From assembly GCA_963732405.1 (NCBI GenBank), contig CAVSZG010000006.1, forward strand, positions 620,001 to 684,000: a stretch of DNA of 64,000 nt, given 5' to 3'. Source of the stretch: JAUIAI01 sp963732405. GTDB taxonomy: Bacteria > Pseudomonadota > Gammaproteobacteria > Burkholderiales > Burkholderiaceae_E. The notes beneath the pieces are model-generated. The model did not search any database. It saw only the letters and a program-made list of their open reading frames with translations, and was not told the origin of the DNA. Position numbers and translations under genes: made by a program. Positions 17,522 to 26,285 of this stretch are shown piece by piece (position 1 is the stretch's first letter; every line of letters starts with the position of its first letter).

Positions 17522-19551
17522 CCGAACCGCTCACGACTGCGCTGCTGCCCGGGCAGCCGTCACCGCTGGGTGCGACCCTGATGCCGGGCGGGGTCAACTT
17601 CGCCGTGTTCTCGGAGTCGGCCACCGGTATCGACTTGTGCGTCTTTGATCCGATCGACGGACGCGAACTCTCACGCCAGGCCTTGCCGGTGCGCTCGATC
17701 GACGTCTGGCATGGATTCCTGCCCGGTGCCGGCGCCGGCCTGGTGTACGGACTGCGCGCCCACGGGCCCGACGACCCGTCGGCCGGCCATCGCTTCGCCC
17801 CCGGTCATCTGCTGCTCGATCCATATGCCCGGGCGCTTACCGGCCGCTACATTGCTGGTCCTGCCCTGCCGCCAGCCGCCCGGGCTGACCGCGACAATGC
17901 ACCCGAGCGACTGCGGGCCGTCGTGGTCGACGATGATGATTTCGACTGGCAGGGCGACTCACCGCCCGCCACCGATCTGGCCGACACCATTCTGTACGAG
18001 GTGCATGTCAAGGGTTTCAGCCAGCGCCATCCGGCGATCGGGGCCGATCAGCGCGGCACGTATCGAGCGCTCGGTTCGCCGGCCGCGATCGCTCATTTTC
18101 AGGCGCTGGGCGTGACCGCCCTGAACCTGCTGCCGGTGCACCATTCGGTGAGCGAGCCGCATCTGGTGCAGCGTGGCCGCACCAACTACTGGGGCTATAA
18201 CACCCTGGCCTACTTCGCGCCTGACGCGCGCTTTGCCCGGACCGATGCGCGCCGCGAGTTTCGCGAAATGGTGCGATCCCTGCATCGGGCCGGGCTGGAA
18301 GTGATTCTCGATGTGGTCTATAACCACACGGCCGAAGGTGATGCGACGGGGCCGACCCTCTCATGGCGTGGTCTGGACAATCAGGCTTATTACCGGTTGC
18401 GGCGCGAGGATGCGCGCCACTATGAAAATTTCACCGGCTGCGGCAATACCCTGAATCTGGCCCATCCGCGCGTGCTGCAGATGGTGCTGGACAGTCTGCG
18501 TTACTGGGTCACGCACATGCATGTGGATGGCTTTCGGTTCGACCTGGCGGTCACCCTGGGTCGCGGCCCCGAAGGCTTCGATACGCGCTCGTCGTTTTTG
18601 CAGGCGATTGCCCAGGATCCCGTGCTTGGCCGCGTGAAACTGATCGCCGAGCCCTGGGATATCGGTCCGGGTGGCTATCGGCTGGGCGGCTTTCCGGGTC
18701 AGTGGTCCGAGTGGAACGATCGGTATCGCCAGGCGGCGCGATCCTTCTGGCTGAGCAAGCCTGCTGATCGCGGCGATTTTCCCGAGCGCCTGATCGGTTC
18801 ACCGGATGTGTTCGGCTGGAGCCGGCGCGGTCACCTGGCGAGCATCAACTACATCTGCTCCCATGATGGCTTCACCCTGCAAGATCTGCTCAGCTATGAC
18901 CACAAACACAATCTGGCCAACGGTGAAGCCAATCGTGATGGCTCCGATCAGAATCTGAGCTGGAATTGTGGTGAGGAAGGGCCTTCCAAACTGCTCGCGG
19001 TCAATGCCATGCGCAGGCGGCTCAAGCGTGCCTTGCTGGCGACCCTGTTGTTGTCGCGTGGCGTGCCGATGCTGCTGGGCGGCGATGAGTTGTCGCGTAC
19101 CCAGGACGGCAATAACAATGCCTACCAGCAGGATGATCGCGTGGGCTGGTTCGACTGGTCGGGCGGTGGCGACGACTGGACCGGCTATATCGCCGCCCTG
19201 GTGGCGCTGCGCCGCCGTCTGGCGCCAATGCACCGGCCCCGTTGGTCGGTGGGCGCGGCCGACGTGGTCTGGTTGAGCCGGCACGGGCAGATCAGTGCAT
19301 CCCCGCGCTGGCCCGAACAGGATCGCTTCGTGTTCGGCCTGCGCCTGGCCGGACCGCCCGACGTGCTGTGGTTGTTCAATGCCGAAGCCCGTGACTGGCC
19401 GTTTCCGATGCCGAGCGGCCGGTGGCGCGTGTGCCTGGATACCGCGCGCGATCCGGCGATTGGTCCGGCGGTCGAGTCCCTGATCACGGCCGGCGATGTC
19501 CTGCTTGGTCAGCGCAGCCTGATGCTGCTGGAGCAGGAAACCGCGTCATGA
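17518..19551 (+). CDS. glgX: Glycogen debranching enzyme GlgX
   Basis: GH13 isoamylase-type enzyme that cleaves alpha-1,6 branches of phosphorylase-limited glycogen. 677 residues: CBM48 at the N-terminus (MPGGVNFAVFSESA), then YEVHVKGFSQRHP, DVVYNHTAEG, GFRFDLAVTLGR (nucleophile Asp) and LIAEPWDIGPGGY (acid/base Glu), which are standard for the family. It is coupled by 4-nt overlaps to glgP upstream and malQ downstream, forming a degradation operon. Confidence 0.96.
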   Translation: MTEPLTTALLPGQPSPLGATLMPGGVNFAVFSESATGIDLCVFDPIDGRELSRQALPVRSIDVWHGFLPGAGAGLVYGLRAHGPDDPSAGHRFAPGHLLLDPYARALTGRYIAGPALPPAARADRDNAPERLRAVVVDDDDFDWQGDSPPATDLADTILYEVHVKGFSQRHPAIGADQRGTYRALGSPAAIAHFQALGVTALNLLPVHHSVSEPHLVQRGRTNYWGYNTLAYFAPDARFARTDARREFREMVRSLHRAGLEVILDVVYNHTAEGDATGPTLSWRGLDNQAYYRLRREDARHYENFTGCGNTLNLAHPRVLQMVLDSLRYWVTHMHVDGFRFDLAVTLGRGPEGFDTRSSFLQAIAQDPVLGRVKLIAEPWDIGPGGYRLGGFPGQWSEWNDRYRQAARSFWLSKPADRGDFPERLIGSPDVFGWSRRGHLASINYICSHDGFTLQDLLSYDHKHNLANGEANRDGSDQNLSWNCGEEGPSKLLAVNAMRRRLKRALLATLLLSRGVPMLLGGDELSRTQDGNNNAYQQDDRVGWFDWSGGGDDWTGYIAALVALRRRLAPMHRPRWSVGAADVVWLSRHGQISASPRWPEQDRFVFGLRLAGPPDVLWLFNAEARDWPFPMPSGRWRVCLDTARDPAIGPAVESLITAGDVLLGQRSLMLLEQETAS

Positions 19552-21137
19552 TCGATCAGCGAACCAGTGGCGTGCTGCTGCACCCGAGTTCCCTGCCGGG
19601 CCCGGGTGCACATGGTGACCTCGGTCCGGCGGCCAGGCGATTCATCGACTGGCTGGCCGAGGCCGGGCAGCATCTCTGGCAGATCCTGCCGCTCGGACCA
19701 CCCGGCGGCGGTGACTCGCCCTATACGGCGCTGTCGGTGTTCGCGGGCAATCCGTTGTTGGTCTCACCCGATGAACTGGTGGCGATCGGCCTGCTTGATC
19801 CAGCCGAACTGGCCCGGGCCTGGCAAGTGGCTGGTGAGTCGGCTGCGAGCATCGACCCTGCTGGGTTGGCCGATGGCGTGGCGCGCGCCGATTTCCAGGC
19901 AGCACGTGCCTGCCGGATGCCGTTGTTACGCCTGGCGGCAGCCCGATTTCACGGCGGCCTGGCCGACCGGAACGGATCGGGTGGGGGGCCGGTAGCGGCC
20001 TTGCAGGCCAGTTACAGGAACTGGTGCGCGCGCCATGCCGAATGGGCCGACGACTATGCCTTGTTCATGGCGCTGGCCGACAGTGGTCTGGGCTTTGACT
20101 GGCGACGTTGGCCCCAGTCGCTGCGCCAACGAGATGCCGGCGCACTGGCCGATGCCCGCGCCGTGCATCGCGAGGCGGTCCGGTTCTGGTTGTTCGTGCA
20201 GTGGCAGTTCGATCGTCAGTGGTCGGCCCTGCACGACTATGCGCGCAAGCGCGGCATCGGCATCATCGGCGACATGCCCATCTATTGTTCGCTCGACAGC
20301 GTCGATGTGTGGCAACACCCCGAACTGTTCCAGCTCGATGCCGAGCAGCAGCCCAGCCGGGTGGCCGGCGTGCCGCCAGACTATTTCAGTGCCACCGGCC
20401 AGCTCTGGGGCAATCCGCTCTACGACTGGCCGGCGCATGCGCGCGAGCAGTTCGCCTGGTGGCGGGCGCGACTGGCACGCACGCTCGATCATGCCGACAT
20501 GGTGCGCATCGATCATTTCAGAGGGCTGGCCGCTTACTGGTCGGTCGATGCGCGGGCCAGGGATGCGATCGATGGGCGCTGGGAGCCAGGCCCGGGGGCC
20601 GACTTCTTTGCGGCTCTGAGCCGCGTCCGCCAGGGCCCGTTGCCGATCATTGCCGAAGACCTGGGCATCATCACAGCCGATGTGATCGCCCTGCGTGACG
20701 GCGCCAGACTGCCCGGTATGGCCGTCTTGCAGTTCGCCTTCGGTGGGGATGCCGATAATCCTTATCTGCCGCACCGACTGAGCCGCTCCTGCGTGCTCTA
20801 TACCGGTACCCACGACAACGACACCAGCCTTCACTGGTTCGCCCATATCGATGAGGCGCAGCGCGACCGGGTGCGCATTTATCTCAAGTCTGCCGGCCAT
20901 GAGATTCACTGGGATCTGATCCATCTGGCGAGTCAGTCGGTCGCCCGGCTGGCGATCTATCCGATGCAGGACATTCTGGGTCTGGGCGGTGGCTCGCGGA
21001 TGAATCTGCCGGGCGAAGGCCAGGGCCAATGGTCATGGCGTTTCGACTGGGCCCAGTTGCAGGACTGGCAGGCCCGGCGTTTGCGCGAGGTTTCGATCGC
21101 CCATGGCCGTCATCCACCTCGAGCGGAGCCGGTCTGA
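19548..21137 (+). CDS. malQ: 4-alpha-glucanotransferase (amylomaltase)
   Basis: GH77 enzyme that rearranges short maltodextrins so that phosphorylase can use them. 529 residues; early motif GVLLHPSSLPGP, GDSPYTALSVFAGNP, IGDMPIYCSLDSVD, HADMVRIDHFRGL with the nucleophile Asp, IIAEDLG with the acid/base Glu, and GTHDNDT with the third carboxylate. The start overlaps the glgX stop. It is the last gene of glgP-glgX-malQ and converges on the FecR-domain gene. Confidence 0.96.
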   Translation: MIDQRTSGVLLHPSSLPGPGAHGDLGPAARRFIDWLAEAGQHLWQILPLGPPGGGDSPYTALSVFAGNPLLVSPDELVAIGLLDPAELARAWQVAGESAASIDPAGLADGVARADFQAARACRMPLLRLAAARFHGGLADRNGSGGGPVAALQASYRNWCARHAEWADDYALFMALADSGLGFDWRRWPQSLRQRDAGALADARAVHREAVRFWLFVQWQFDRQWSALHDYARKRGIGIIGDMPIYCSLDSVDVWQHPELFQLDAEQQPSRVAGVPPDYFSATGQLWGNPLYDWPAHAREQFAWWRARLARTLDHADMVRIDHFRGLAAYWSVDARARDAIDGRWEPGPGADFFAALSRVRQGPLPIIAEDLGIITADVIALRDGARLPGMAVLQFAFGGDADNPYLPHRLSRSCVLYTGTHDNDTSLHWFAHIDEAQRDRVRIYLKSAGHEIHWDLIHLASQSVARLAIYPMQDILGLGGGSRMNLPGEGQGQWSWRFDWAQLQDWQARRLREVSIAHGRHPPRAEPV

Positions 21138-21173
21138 TCAAGCGGGCGCCGGGGCGTCCGGACGACCGGTCGC

Positions 21174-22055
21174 TCAGAAGGCGCCGAGGTTGCCTGGGCT
21201 GACCGGCTTGGGCGGTGGCGCGACCGGTGCCGGCGTGGGCTGGGGCGCAGGGCTCTGAGTACGGCCCGCACCACTGGATTCGCCGCGCTGCCGTGTCGTC
21301 GGCGTGGCGGGCGGTTTGGCCGCGCCGGTCTTCCCGGACTGTCCCGTGGATTGGCCTGGCGCAGCCGCATCGGCCAGCCGTGGCGCCTCGCCCGGCCGGC
21401 CGATGACCGCGCTCTGGCCTTCATTCACGCTCAGATGGCCGCCCGTGGTGACCACATCAACCGCACCCTGGGTAACCGAGATGGCCATTGCCGGGTGCTT
21501 GTCATCGGGGCAGCGACCGGCCGGACAGTTGGCCTGCACAACCGTGAAATCGGTGCCCCGTACCCCCACCACAGCGGTCGGCGTGCGCAGGCGGAAGGAT
21601 TGTGGATCGCGTTTGCCGATCATCCCGGTGATGGTTCTGAGGGTGCCGCGGGCCAGGTCGAACCAGCTCAGCGGCTGGCCGCCCTGGAGGACGTATTCGG
21701 TGATCGTCAGGTGGGTGTCGGGCCCCAGACTCATGCGCATGCCGTCGGCGAACAGCATCTCGATCCGACCGTTGCCACCCGTGCGCAGGCGGTCGCCGGT
21801 TCGAACACCGGGCTTGCGATCAGCCGGTGCAACCACCTCGCCAATCCGCGAGAGCGAGGTTTCGCCGCGGGCCGATACAATTCGCCCAGCGTCCGGTTCC
21901 GTTTCCCGGGCTGCCTGACCGGCGGCCGGTGCCAGCAGTGCCCAGCAAAGGCCGATGGCAATCAGGGCCCAGCGCCTCACGCCGTGGCGGCGGCCTGGCA
22001 AGGCCTGCACGGCGGGCGTAACGGCGCTGATCAATGGCCTGGAATGGGTCTGCAT
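21174..22055 (-). CDS. Exported FecR-domain protein
   Basis: 293 residues with a hydrophobic N-terminal segment (WALIAIGLCWALLAPAAG) typical of a signal peptide; a GTG near residue 26 would give a shorter, more normal signal. A FecR beta-domain follows (about 60-190), with ARGETSLSR, GDRLRTGGNGRIEMLF, and TPTAVVGVRGTDF, the classic FecR-family core. The last 80 residues are Pro/Ala/Gly-rich and probably disordered. No sigma factor or TonB receptor is nearby, so this is not a FecIRA system but one of the stand-alone periplasmic FecR-domain proteins of unknown role. Confidence 0.85.
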   Translation of the reverse strand: MQTHSRPLISAVTPAVQALPGRRHGVRRWALIAIGLCWALLAPAAGQAARETEPDAGRIVSARGETSLSRIGEVVAPADRKPGVRTGDRLRTGGNGRIEMLFADGMRMSLGPDTHLTITEYVLQGGQPLSWFDLARGTLRTITGMIGKRDPQSFRLRTPTAVVGVRGTDFTVVQANCPAGRCPDDKHPAMAISVTQGAVDVVTTGGHLSVNEGQSAVIGRPGEAPRLADAAAPGQSTGQSGKTGAAKPPATPTTRQRGESSGAGRTQSPAPQPTPAPVAPPPKPVSPGNLGAF

Positions 22056-22084
22056 GCCCCTCTATCGGTAACCGAGGCCTGAAC

Positions 22085-23002
22085 TTGAGCTCTGATCCGC
22101 ACATCCAGGATGCCCGTCAAGGGCTTGATCAGCCCGCTGCACCGACGGTTTCGCGATGGCTGAGTTATCTGTTGCTGGTGCGGCTGCACCGGCCCATCGG
22201 TACTCTGTTGTTGCTCTGGCCCACGCTCTGGGCGCTCTGGATGGCCTCGGGTGGTCATCCCGATCCCTACCTGCTGTTTGCGTTCTGCCTGGGCACTCTG
22301 CTGATGCGCTCGGCCGGCTGCGCAATCAACGACTATGCCGATCGAGAATTCGACCGGCACGTCAAGCGCACCCAGATGAGACCGGTCACCACGGGCGCGA
22401 TCGAACCCTGGGAGGCGTTGGCCGTTGCGGCAGCGCTCGCCCTGGTGGCCGGCCTGCTGGTCTTGCCGATGAATGGGCTGACCTGGGGGCTGGCCGTGGT
22501 GGCGGCACTGATCGCGGCGAGTTACCCCTACACGAAGCGTTTCCTGGCCTTGCCCCAGGCCTATCTCGGGATCGCCTTCGGTTTCGGCATTCCGATGGCC
22601 TACGCAGCGACCCTGGATACCGTGCCGCCCGCCGGCTGGATCCTGTTGCTGGCCAATGTGTTCTGGGCGCTGGCCTACGACACCGAGTATGCGATGGTCG
22701 ATCGCGATGATGATCTGCGACTCGGTATCCGCACAGCGGCCATCACCTTCGGCTCCCGGGATGTGCTGGCGGTCATGATCTGTTATGCGCTCACGCTGGC
22801 CTTGCTGGGCGTGTCGGGTGCGATGCAGGGTATGGGTGCCTGGTATTTTGGCGGCCTGGCCGTGGCGGCATTGATCTCGGCCTGGCACTACAGCCTGATT
22901 CGTGACCGCAGCCGCGACGGATGTTTTGCCGCCTTCAACCACAACAACTGGTGGGGCGCGGCGGTGATGGCGGGTGTAGTGGTGGACTTTCTGGCGCGTT
23001 GA
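22085..23002 (+). CDS. ubiA: 4-hydroxybenzoate octaprenyltransferase
   Basis: Integral membrane prenyltransferase that attaches the polyprenyl tail to 4-hydroxybenzoate in ubiquinone synthesis. About 305 residues with eight or nine membrane helices and both Asp-rich motifs: NDYADREFD in the first loop and YDTEYAMVDRDDD in the second. RPIGTLLLLWPTLWAL matches the family N-terminus. The start is uncertain: TTG 22085 is chosen because an upstream GTG at 22034 would overlap the divergent FecR-domain gene and add unconserved residues. Confidence 0.94.
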   Translation: MSSDPHIQDARQGLDQPAAPTVSRWLSYLLLVRLHRPIGTLLLLWPTLWALWMASGGHPDPYLLFAFCLGTLLMRSAGCAINDYADREFDRHVKRTQMRPVTTGAIEPWEALAVAAALALVAGLLVLPMNGLTWGLAVVAALIAASYPYTKRFLALPQAYLGIAFGFGIPMAYAATLDTVPPAGWILLLANVFWALAYDTEYAMVDRDDDLRLGIRTAAITFGSRDVLAVMICYALTLALLGVSGAMQGMGAWYFGGLAVAALISAWHYSLIRDRSRDGCFAAFNHNNWWGAAVMAGVVVDFLAR

Positions 23003-23193
23003 TGACTGGCGCACGGCCAGGAGCCGTCGTTCGCCGCGGACCGGCGCCGCGCGGCGGACTGTGTGCAGAACCCACCCGGCGTTTGTCGGTCTTCTACCCT
23101 GGACTGTCCGTCGATCGGGAGGGTTGGTTCCCGTGCCGGATTTGTCGTATTCCGATGTTTTGTAATGAATGTCTTAAGGAATGCGTTATCGGC

Positions 23194-23337
23194 GTGCGTG
23201 CCAGCGACATCGTTCCGATCAGCGAAGCCCGGGCCCGGCTGACGGAACTGGCCGACGATGTGGTTCAGCGGGGTGCCCCGTTCGCCAGGACGACGACAGT
23301 GCGTTGGCGCCCGTGCGCGCGGCGCGTGCCAAGGTGA
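23194..23337 (+). pseudogene. Truncated Phd/YefM-family antitoxin remnant
   Basis: From GTG 23194 the first 27 residues (ASDIVPISEARARLTELA and so on) match the N-terminal DNA-binding half of Phd/YefM antitoxins. The next part of the family, normally a 'KNGxxxAAL'-like strand, appears instead in the +1 frame as QDDDSALAPV from about base 23288, so a frameshift has occurred, and homology ends soon after. No toxin gene follows; proC lies 30 bp downstream on the other strand. The preceding 60 bp are more AT-rich than their surroundings and include TAAGGA, which could be the old ribosome site. Confidence 0.65.
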
Positions 23338-23367
23338 CGATGCGGGCCGTGGTGCCTGGCAATGGCG

Positions 23368-24171
23368 TCAGCCGATCCGGCCCAGTTCGATGCTCCTGGC
23401 ATGGGCGGCGCGCACGCCGTTGCCGATCACCTGTTCGATCTGACCCTCCTCCATGGCGGACAGACCGGCCGCCGTGGTGCCGCCCGGCGAGGTGACCTGG
23501 GAGCGCAAGGTGCTGATGGGCAGATCCGAGCGCAAGGCCAATTCGGCCGCGCCGCGCATCGTATGCAACACCAAGGTGGCGGCCTTGTCCGCCGGCAGCC
23601 CCAGTTGGGCCGCAGCCGCCTGCATGGCCTCGATCCAGCGAAACACATAGGCGGGCCCGCTGCCACTCAGCGCGGTGACCGCGTCCAGATCGTTTTCCTG
23701 GTCGAACCAGACGGCTTCGCCGACGCTGCGCAGCAGTGCCTCGACCCGATCGCGATCGGTGTGGTTCACGTCGGGGGCGGCAACCAGACCGGCCACGCCC
23801 ATGCCGATCAGCGCGGGTGTATTGGGCATGGCGCGGGCGATCCGGCGATGTCCGCCCAGCCAGGTCGACAGGTTGTTGATGCGGGCGCCGGCCGCGACGC
23901 TGACGATCAGGGCCTGGCCGACCTGGTGGGCCAGTGATTCGCAGACGCCGCGAATCAGTTGCGGCTTGACCGCCAGCACGAGCAGATCATCCGCGCGAGA
24001 GCTCTGTTCGAGGCTCGCGCTCACCGTCACGCCGAAGCGGTGATGGCATTCCTGACGCGCCGGCTCGGACGGATCGGCAACCGCCAGGTCGCCGACCGGA
24101 TGGCCCTTGTCGATGAGCCCGCCGATGATGGCCCTGGCCATGTTGCCACCGCCGATGAAGGTGATTGTCAT
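23368..24171 (-). CDS. proC: Pyrroline-5-carboxylate reductase
   Basis: Final step of proline synthesis, NAD(P)H-dependent. 267 residues: Rossmann motif FIGGGNMARAIIGGL at the N-terminus, VLAVKPQ in the middle of the fold, and the C-terminal dimer domain signature GSGPAYVFRWIEAM with SPGGTTAAGLSAMEEG. proA, an earlier step of the same pathway, lies about 7.6 kb away in another operon. The proC/yggS/pilT neighbourhood is common in proteobacteria. Confidence 0.96.
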   Translation of the reverse strand: MTITFIGGGNMARAIIGGLIDKGHPVGDLAVADPSEPARQECHHRFGVTVSASLEQSSRADDLLVLAVKPQLIRGVCESLAHQVGQALIVSVAAGARINNLSTWLGGHRRIARAMPNTPALIGMGVAGLVAAPDVNHTDRDRVEALLRSVGEAVWFDQENDLDAVTALSGSGPAYVFRWIEAMQAAAAQLGLPADKAATLVLHTMRGAAELALRSDLPISTLRSQVTSPGGTTAAGLSAMEEGQIEQVIGNGVRAAHARSIELGRIG

Positions 24172-24189
24172 GTCAAGCTCCCGATGAAT

Positions 24190-25746
24190 TCATGAATCGC
24201 CGCGCTGGCGCGAAAAATCGCGCGGCCGGATACCCGTCGCCAGCAGCACGCCAAGGTAGACCGCCATGCCGGCCGCCACGATGGCCGCCAGCCACATCAG
24301 GCGCTGCACGGGTGTCTCACGCAAGGCGATCCAGTCGAACCAGGGCAGCGCAAACACCAGCAGTGTCACCATCACGAGCGCCGCGACGCCCACCTGGGCG
24401 AAGAATCGCAACCAGCCCGGGCGCGGCTGGTAGTGGCCGCCACGCAGCAGGCCCGCCAGCAGCAGTCCGGCATTGAGCCAGGCTGCCAGTGAGATCGACA
24501 AGGCCAGGCCGGCATGGGCGAACGTGGGCACGAAGATCAGGTTGAGCAGTTGCGTGGCGATCAGCGCGGCAATCGAGATGCGCACCGGCGTGGCCACATT
24601 CTGGCGCGAGAAAAATCCCGGTGCCAGCACCTTGATCGCGATCAGCGCGACCAGTCCCACCGAGTAGCCGCGCACCGCTGCTGCCGTCATCATCACGTCA
24701 TTGGCATCGAACTGGCCATAGTGAAACAGCGACGAGGTCAGTGGCACGGCCATCACCGCGAGCGCGAGTGAGCTGGGTAGCGCAAGAATGAGCGCCAGAC
24801 GCAGCCCCCAGTCGAGCAGGTCGCTGAACCGTTCGCCGGGCGCATCACGGGCCGCCGCCGACAGACTGGGCAGCAGCACCGTACCCAGGGCCACGCCGAG
24901 CAGGCCGGACGGAAATTCCATCAGCCGGTCGCCGAATGAAACCCAGGAGACAGAACCCGGGGTGAGCCGGGAGGCGATGTGGGTGTTGATGAGCTGGCTG
25001 ATCTGGGCGGCCGAGACGGCGAGCACCGCGGGCGCCATCAGGCTCAGAATGCGTCGCGTGGACGGATCGCGGAAGGCAGCGCGCACATCGATGCCGATCC
25101 GGGGCAGCATGCCGATGCGGACCAGGGCGGGCACCTGGAAGGCCAGTTGCACCAGCCCGCCGAGCAATACCCCCAGGGCCAGTGCATAGATGGGCGGGTC
25201 CATGTGGCGGGACAGGAAGACCGCCGCGGCAATCACGCACAGGTTGAGCAGCACCGGCGTGAAGGCCGGAATCGCAAAGCTCTGCCAGGTGTTCAGGATG
25301 CCGGCCGACAGCGCGACCAGGGAGACCAGCAGGATGTAGGGGAACATGATCCGCGTCATGACCACGGCGCTGTCGAACACGGCCGGATCGGCGGCCAGGC
25401 CCGAGGCGACCAGGGCGATCAGGGCCGGCGCGGCAATGACCCCGAGCAGCGTGACGGCGAGCAGGGCCCAGAACAGCGCGGTCGAGACCCGGTCGACCAG
25501 CAGCCGGGTGGCCGGGGCGTCGGCCTCGCGCCGACTTTTGGCGAGCAAGGGAACAAAGGCCTGGGAGAACGCGCCCTCGGCGAACATCCGGCGCAACATG
25601 TTGGGCAGGCGCAGGGCGACGAAGAAGGCGTCGGTCAGCGGTCCTGCGCCGTACATCGAGGCGATCAGTGTCTCCCGGGCCAGCCCGGTGATGCGCGACA
25701 ACAGGGTGAGGCCGCTGACGGTGGCGGCCGAGCGCAGCAAATTCAA
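24190..25746 (-). CDS. murJ: Lipid II flippase MurJ
   Basis: MOP-superfamily transporter that moves lipid II across the inner membrane for peptidoglycan synthesis. 518 residues with about 14 helices; GLARETLIASMYGAG, TDAFFVALRLPNMLRR and AEGAFSQAFVPLL are the MurJ N-terminal signature. The start is placed at TTG 25746 because the protein from there begins LNLLRSAATVSG, aligning with the known MNLLKSLAAVSS start; the longer frame back to 25905 would be unconserved and cross the rpsT promoter. It is transcribed away from rpsT. Confidence 0.94.
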   Translation of the reverse strand: MNLLRSAATVSGLTLLSRITGLARETLIASMYGAGPLTDAFFVALRLPNMLRRMFAEGAFSQAFVPLLAKSRREADAPATRLLVDRVSTALFWALLAVTLLGVIAAPALIALVASGLAADPAVFDSAVVMTRIMFPYILLVSLVALSAGILNTWQSFAIPAFTPVLLNLCVIAAAVFLSRHMDPPIYALALGVLLGGLVQLAFQVPALVRIGMLPRIGIDVRAAFRDPSTRRILSLMAPAVLAVSAAQISQLINTHIASRLTPGSVSWVSFGDRLMEFPSGLLGVALGTVLLPSLSAAARDAPGERFSDLLDWGLRLALILALPSSLALAVMAVPLTSSLFHYGQFDANDVMMTAAAVRGYSVGLVALIAIKVLAPGFFSRQNVATPVRISIAALIATQLLNLIFVPTFAHAGLALSISLAAWLNAGLLLAGLLRGGHYQPRPGWLRFFAQVGVAALVMVTLLVFALPWFDWIALRETPVQRLMWLAAIVAAGMAVYLGVLLATGIRPRDFSRQRGDS

Positions 25747-25787
25747 GGGTAGGGCGCCCGAAACAGGTTCAAGCGTTGGAAAATGGC

Positions 25788-25793
25788 TATAAT
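25788..25793 (+). promoter_or_regulatory. rpsT promoter -10 element
   Basis: A perfect TATAAT lies 115 bp before the rpsT ATG in an otherwise GC-rich stretch. The -35 region is not close to consensus (GGTTCA at 25766-25771, 16 nt upstream). The AT-rich patch may also serve the divergent murJ gene. Confidence 0.55.
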
Positions 25794-25858
25794 AATTGGC
25801 TTTCCCGCAAAAACGCGGACGGATAGGGCTGGCTGCCGGGCGGGCGGGGCCAAGGTGC

Positions 25859-25890
25859 CGAATCCGCATTCTCGCGAATCCGCATTCTCG
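25859..25890 (+). repeat. Two adjacent 16-nt direct repeats in the rpsT leader
   Basis: CGAATCCGCATTCTCG occurs twice with no gap, at 25859-25874 and 25875-25890, directly before the ribosome site GAGGA (25894-25898) of rpsT. It lies in the predicted 5' untranslated region downstream of TATAAT. The function is unknown; it may be slippage or part of a leader involved in S20 control. Confidence 0.7.
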
Positions 25891-25907
25891 CACGAGGAAT
25901 TTCACGC

Positions 25908-26171
25908 ATGGCCAACATCAAGTCAGCAAAGAAGCGCGCGCAATTGAGCGTTGAGCGCAATTTGCACAATTCGAGTCTTCGGTCGCGCCTTCGCACCGCG
26001 ATCAAGAAAGTCCGCAAGGCCGTTGAAACCGGCGACAAGGCGGCGGCAACGTCCATGCTGCGCGAATCGCAGGGCATCATCGATTCGATCGCCGACAGAC
26101 GCATCATTCACAAGAACACGGCCTCGCGCTACAAGAGCCGCCTGGCCTCGGCCGTCAAGGGCATGGCCTGA
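25908..26171 (+). CDS. rpsT: 30S ribosomal protein S20
   Basis: Primary 16S rRNA-binding protein of the small subunit. 87 residues, basic, all helical: MANIKSAKKRAQLS at the start and NTASRYKSRLASAVK at the end are typical. GAGGA lies 9 nt before the ATG. It is a single-gene unit between divergent murJ and convergent yggS. The stop is followed at once by TCGGCG-TAT-CGCCGA (26176-26190), a hairpin that may act as a terminator although it lacks a U-tract. Confidence 0.97.
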   Translation: MANIKSAKKRAQLSVERNLHNSSLRSRLRTAIKKVRKAVETGDKAAATSMLRESQGIIDSIADRRIIHKNTASRYKSRLASAVKGMA

Positions 26172-26175
26172 CGCC

Positions 26176-26196
26176 TCGGCGTATCGCCGATCGGCG
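26176..26196 (+). terminator. Possible rpsT terminator hairpin
   Basis: TCGGCG (26176-26181), loop TAT, CGCCGA (26185-26190), then another TCGGCG (26191-26196) that could pair in place of the first. It sits 5 nt after the rpsT stop. No U-run follows, so the call is tentative. Confidence 0.35.
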
Positions 26197-26285
26197 TTGC
26201 GACGACCGGCGCTTCACCATCCGCTGCGTCACCGTCCGCCAATAGTGCTGCCACGGCCTGTATGGGCCATTCCGGTCAGCGTGCG

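Noticed and set aside
22034..22084. Earlier GTG start for ubiA.
   Set aside because: It overlaps the divergent FecR-domain gene and adds residues not found in UbiA proteins; TTG 22085 fits better, although this is not certain.
25747..25905. Longer N-terminus for murJ reaching toward rpsT.
   Set aside because: The extra residues precede the conserved LNLLRS start and would cross the rpsT promoter and leader repeats.
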